Below are positions 6,336 through 8,801 of a stretch of 8,801 bases of DNA, in pieces. The stretch comes from a bacterium (GTDB taxonomy: Bacteria > UBP14 > UBA6098 > B30-G16). The first letter of the stretch is position 1. Every line of letters starts with the position of its first letter. The stretch covers positions 1 to 8,801 of the forward strand of contig QNEG01000046.1 in assembly GCA_003645115.1 (NCBI GenBank), given 5' to 3'. Made by a program: the position numbers and the translations under genes. The notes under the pieces are model-generated. The model was given only the letters and a program-made list of their open reading frames with translations, was not told the DNA's origin and ran no database searches.

Positions 6336-8801
6336 TTATCTTATCCCGATTAAAATTTTGCTATGCTGGTGTGGAAATTTGTATAACCATAAAAAAAGCG
6401 AAAAATTTTGGCGAAAGCTGAATATATAAAATAATAGTCTAACTCGTAATTCTGCGGTATGTTTTGTATCTGTATCGGCTTTTTTCTCACCGCGATATAT
6501 AATAGAAAATTCGGTCTTTGCGCCAGCTCGATAAGAAATAGTAGCATCCCAGCGATAATTTTCGCCCACATACCATCCCTGCGACAATTCATACGGCAAT
6601 ACAGCTTCATCAGAATTAAGTTCCACTCGCTCGCCAGTGCTTTTCAGTGTAAACTTATCCACCACCATAATCTGATTCAGACACAATGACCATTGTTCTG
6701 CATCCGTTTCAGGTGTGGTTCCCCTGTCCTTTATCGAGGCTAATTCGCTTTCCAATGTCAATCGCAATGATTTAAATATTTTTCTTGATAGTGAGAATTT
6801 TGCAAAATACTTCTGTGCATCCACCCAGCGAGCTAATGAGGGTCTATAGCTTTGAGTCATTTCAATTCCGCCATCGGCACTGGTGGTGATTTCCCATAAT
6901 ACTTTCCCGGAAATGTTTATCGAATGCTCATTATTCATAGAAAGTTCTGCTCCCGAACTGTAAATTCGATATGCAGTTTTCCTATACGAACTCGACCAGA
7001 GAATACCAATGGGTGATTTTCTGAGCAATCCGATTTTAGTGGAGGCAGAAAAAGTGCCCGAAGTCAACGAATCATCGAGGAACATTCGCGCAGGAGAAAG
7101 ATAATATGACTTTATTTCATCGCGTTTATTTTCCGAATGAAATGACATATCCGCCGATATGGATGCACCCAGTGGAATAAAATCCATCGGAAATGAAGCA
7201 GAAAATGAGCCATCCGCTCGTAATACAGGCTGAAATTCTCCAGTGGGATTATACTCCAGGATATAGTCGCCATCGGAATCATAGACATATTCTTCGAGTT
7301 CGCTATCCCATCGATAGTAGCCCTCGCCAGAACCGACATAAGTATATACTTTTTCTAATATTTCACTTCGGCTTCGTGAAAGCTGATAATTGCCCGCCAG
7401 ATTTATATTAGCAATTTTCCTCGACGCCCAAGCTGAAATCAAATCGCTGCCAATATCCTCACCAGCATCGGGAGAAAGTGCAAAAAATAATCTTCGCGTA
7501 TAAATAAGTTTCCCCCACTGAGTGGAAATACTTCCGCCAAATTCTATTGTTCTGGAATAATCGCCCCAATTATTTTCATCACGAATTTGATATCCGAACA
7601 AATTGCCCGATGCCCCTACATTTAGTTTTCCAAAATCCACTGTGATATTTTCTCCGATTTTTGCATACAAAGTGTCGGTTAGTGTATCGTTATTGTAATA
7701 ATCCAATTTTAGAATGGTTTGAATTGTTTTTATTTTCTCGCCGGATATGGTAATATAAAATTGGTCGGTTAGACGAGAACTTATCCTGTCTCCAGCATAA
7801 TTTGATAACAATGATGAATTGATTTTATGGGTGGAATATTTTGCGGACAGATTTATTCTATCAGAAATATTGTCACCCCATTTTCGTTTTCCTGCCCAGC
7901 TGAAAATTTCGATATTATTATGTCGAATATGCAATCCGCCCTGTGCCGATTTATCGGTGTGATTTTCTCCATCTGGAGTGGACATATTCCAGTCTCTGTC
8001 GAAATCGGCGGGATTTATTCTTCCCAAAGGCTCGAATTTTCCAGATTGATATTTTCCCATAGAAAACAGGCTTAACCATTCCAGCACAGCGAGAGTTCCC
8101 GCTACCGTGTATGCATCGCCGAAATTATCTCCATCCTGAATCGATGAAAATGCATTCTTGTCGAAATCGCTGAAAGCATATTCTGTCCCGATAGTGAGTC
8201 GCTCTAATTTTATGTCCGCGGTGGTAGTGATTACAGTCCGAGATTGTGGTGCGGAAAGCGAATCCGGAACCTCATCGCCTGCCTGATTGAGCACCTGACG
8301 CACCGAATCTGAAATCTCCACTAACGGATTGTTTTTATCATCGTTTTGGACTACTGCTGCCACACCTAATTTTACCTGCCTGGAATTGTTTTCTGTTGTT
8401 TCGAAATTCACTCCAGCCCCAAAAAGGTTTCGTGCATAGTCTTGAGAGACGAACTGGAAATCCACCAATACTCTATCGCTGGAACCCACTGGACTGTAAT
8501 TGGTGAATGTCAACTGAGCGAGATTGTAATCGATTATGTAATCGTTATTTTCTCCTCGCTTTAACAATTCGCCATTAAGCCAAACTTTTTCCGAGCCAGC
8601 CAGGACCACTATATCGCGCTGTCCATCGGTGCCCCATAGCGGATATGGTCCCTGGTTGCCCTCCTCGGCGGTGAATTCGATGGAATTAAATATTCCTCGC
8701 ATAAGCGAACCGAATGCCTCGGTCTCGAAACCGCCGAATTGTGCCGATGCTGAAATTCCCTGTATCCTGCGAGAAAGATTTAAGAAATTTCCACCAGAAA
8801 A
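6336..8801 (-). CDS. Large outer-membrane beta-barrel surface protein, C-terminal part (gene continues past the right edge)
   Basis: Reading right to left, the frame is open from the window edge (8801) to TAA at 6338-6336, 821 codons. The Met at 8700-8702 is internal: the 33 codons upstream (FSGGNFLNLSRRIQ...) continue the same fold pattern, so the true start lies outside. Visible residues ~52-126 form a conserved-looking module: GNQGPYPLWG, VVLAGSEKVWLNGELLKRG, NDYIIDYNLAQLTF and RVLVDFQFVSQDYAR. I recognise this style from large surface proteins of FCB and candidate-phylum genomes but cannot name a family. The remaining ~690 residues are alternating polar/hydrophobic strands of 8-14 residues with aromatic girdles, joined by short turns and Asp/Asn/Gly-rich loops (for example SGEGYYRWDSELEEYVYDSD), typical of a big beta-barrel. 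No TonB plug, peptidase motif or T9SS tail is visible. The last clear strand (ELRVRLLFYIF) ends in Phe, the usual barrel terminus, but 27 further residues follow. The gene runs convergently to the thioredoxin-like gene. Confidence 0.75.
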   Translation of the reverse strand, partial: FSGGNFLNLSRRIQGISASAQFGGFETEAFGSLMRGIFNSIEFTAEEGNQGPYPLWGTDGQRDIVVLAGSEKVWLNGELLKRGENNDYIIDYNLAQLTFTNYSPVGSSDRVLVDFQFVSQDYARNLFGAGVNFETTENNSRQVKLGVAAVVQNDDKNNPLVEISDSVRQVLNQAGDEVPDSLSAPQSRTVITTTADIKLERLTIGTEYAFSDFDKNAFSSIQDGDNFGDAYTVAGTLAVLEWLSLFSMGKYQSGKFEPLGRINPADFDRDWNMSTPDGENHTDKSAQGGLHIRHNNIEIFSWAGKRKWGDNISDRINLSAKYSTHKINSSLLSNYAGDRISSRLTDQFYITISGEKIKTIQTILKLDYYNNDTLTDTLYAKIGENITVDFGKLNVGASGNLFGYQIRDENNWGDYSRTIEFGGSISTQWGKLIYTRRLFFALSPDAGEDIGSDLISAWASRKIANINLAGNYQLSRSRSEILEKVYTYVGSGEGYYRWDSELEEYVYDSDGDYILEYNPTGEFQPVLRADGSFSASFPMDFIPLGASISADMSFHSENKRDEIKSYYLSPARMFLDDSLTSGTFSASTKIGLLRKSPIGILWSSSYRKTAYRIYSSGAELSMNNEHSINISGKVLWEITTSADGGIEMTQSYRPSLARWVDAQKYFAKFSLSRKIFKSLRLTLESELASIKDRGTTPETDAEQWSLCLNQIMVVDKFTLKSTGERVELNSDEAVLPYELSQGWYVGENYRWDATISYRAGAKTEFSIIYRGEKKADTDTKHTAELRVRLLFYIFSFRQNFSLFLWLYKFPHQHSKILIGIR

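Noticed and set aside
6336..8801. Identification of the barrel as SprA or a TonB-dependent receptor
   Set aside because: No plug domain, TonB box or SprA-type repeats can be seen in the visible 821 residues; the N-terminus is missing, so a precise family would be a guess.
1..8801. Defence island, prophage, transposon or CRISPR system
   Set aside because: No nuclease, integrase, transposase, methylase or spaced direct repeats; all confident genes are envelope functions.

Overview
The window looks like bacterial chromosome from an AT-rich (roughly 40% G+C by eye) Gram-negative organism of the FCB superphylum or a neighbouring candidate phylum (Zixibacteria, WOR-3, Cloacimonadota, Marinimicrobia and Fibrobacterota are all compatible). 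The evidence is a secreted protease ending in a YPNPFN-type type IX secretion (T9SS) sorting domain, a lipoprotein signal peptide, a TonB C-terminal domain and a large predicted outer-membrane beta-barrel. No single marker fixes the phylum. The genes are tightly packed. I see no tRNA, rRNA, CRISPR array, insertion sequence or phage gene.

Layout: (1) 1-155, the 3' end of a cation diffusion facilitator (CDF) metal transporter, plus strand. (2) 156-290, an intergenic stretch with a consensus-like sigma-70 promoter and an AT-rich hairpin. (3) 291-2348, a TPR-rich lipoprotein ending in a TonB C-terminal domain. (4) 2469-4556, a secreted HExxH metalloprotease with two PKD-like domains and a T9SS sorting tail. 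(5) 4624-5730, a multi-pass GT39/ArnT-like membrane glycosyltransferase. (6) 5810-6310, a small periplasmic thioredoxin-fold protein with a CGWC active site. (7) 6336-8801, minus strand and convergent, the C-terminal 821 codons of a very large beta-barrel surface protein that continues past the right edge.

The products act mostly at the cell envelope: lipoprotein scaffolding or energy transduction, secretion of a surface protease, lipid-linked glycan transfer, periplasmic thiol chemistry and an outer-membrane barrel. They do not form a recognisable single pathway. Gaps of 67-120 bp and separate promoter-like sequences suggest mostly independent transcription units.

The most striking signal is in the DNA rather than the gene list. 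The palindromes GATC, GTAC, ACGT and GGCC do not occur at all, and CATG occurs once. TCGA, which has the same base composition as GATC, GTAC, ACGT and CATG, occurs about 66 times, and CCGG, with the same composition as GGCC, about 15 times. Codon choice follows this: on the plus strand every Asp codon before a codon starting with C is GAC, never GAT. This points to long-term selection against specific short palindromes, most easily explained by exposure to several restriction-modification systems. I found no obvious undescribed multi-gene system in the window.
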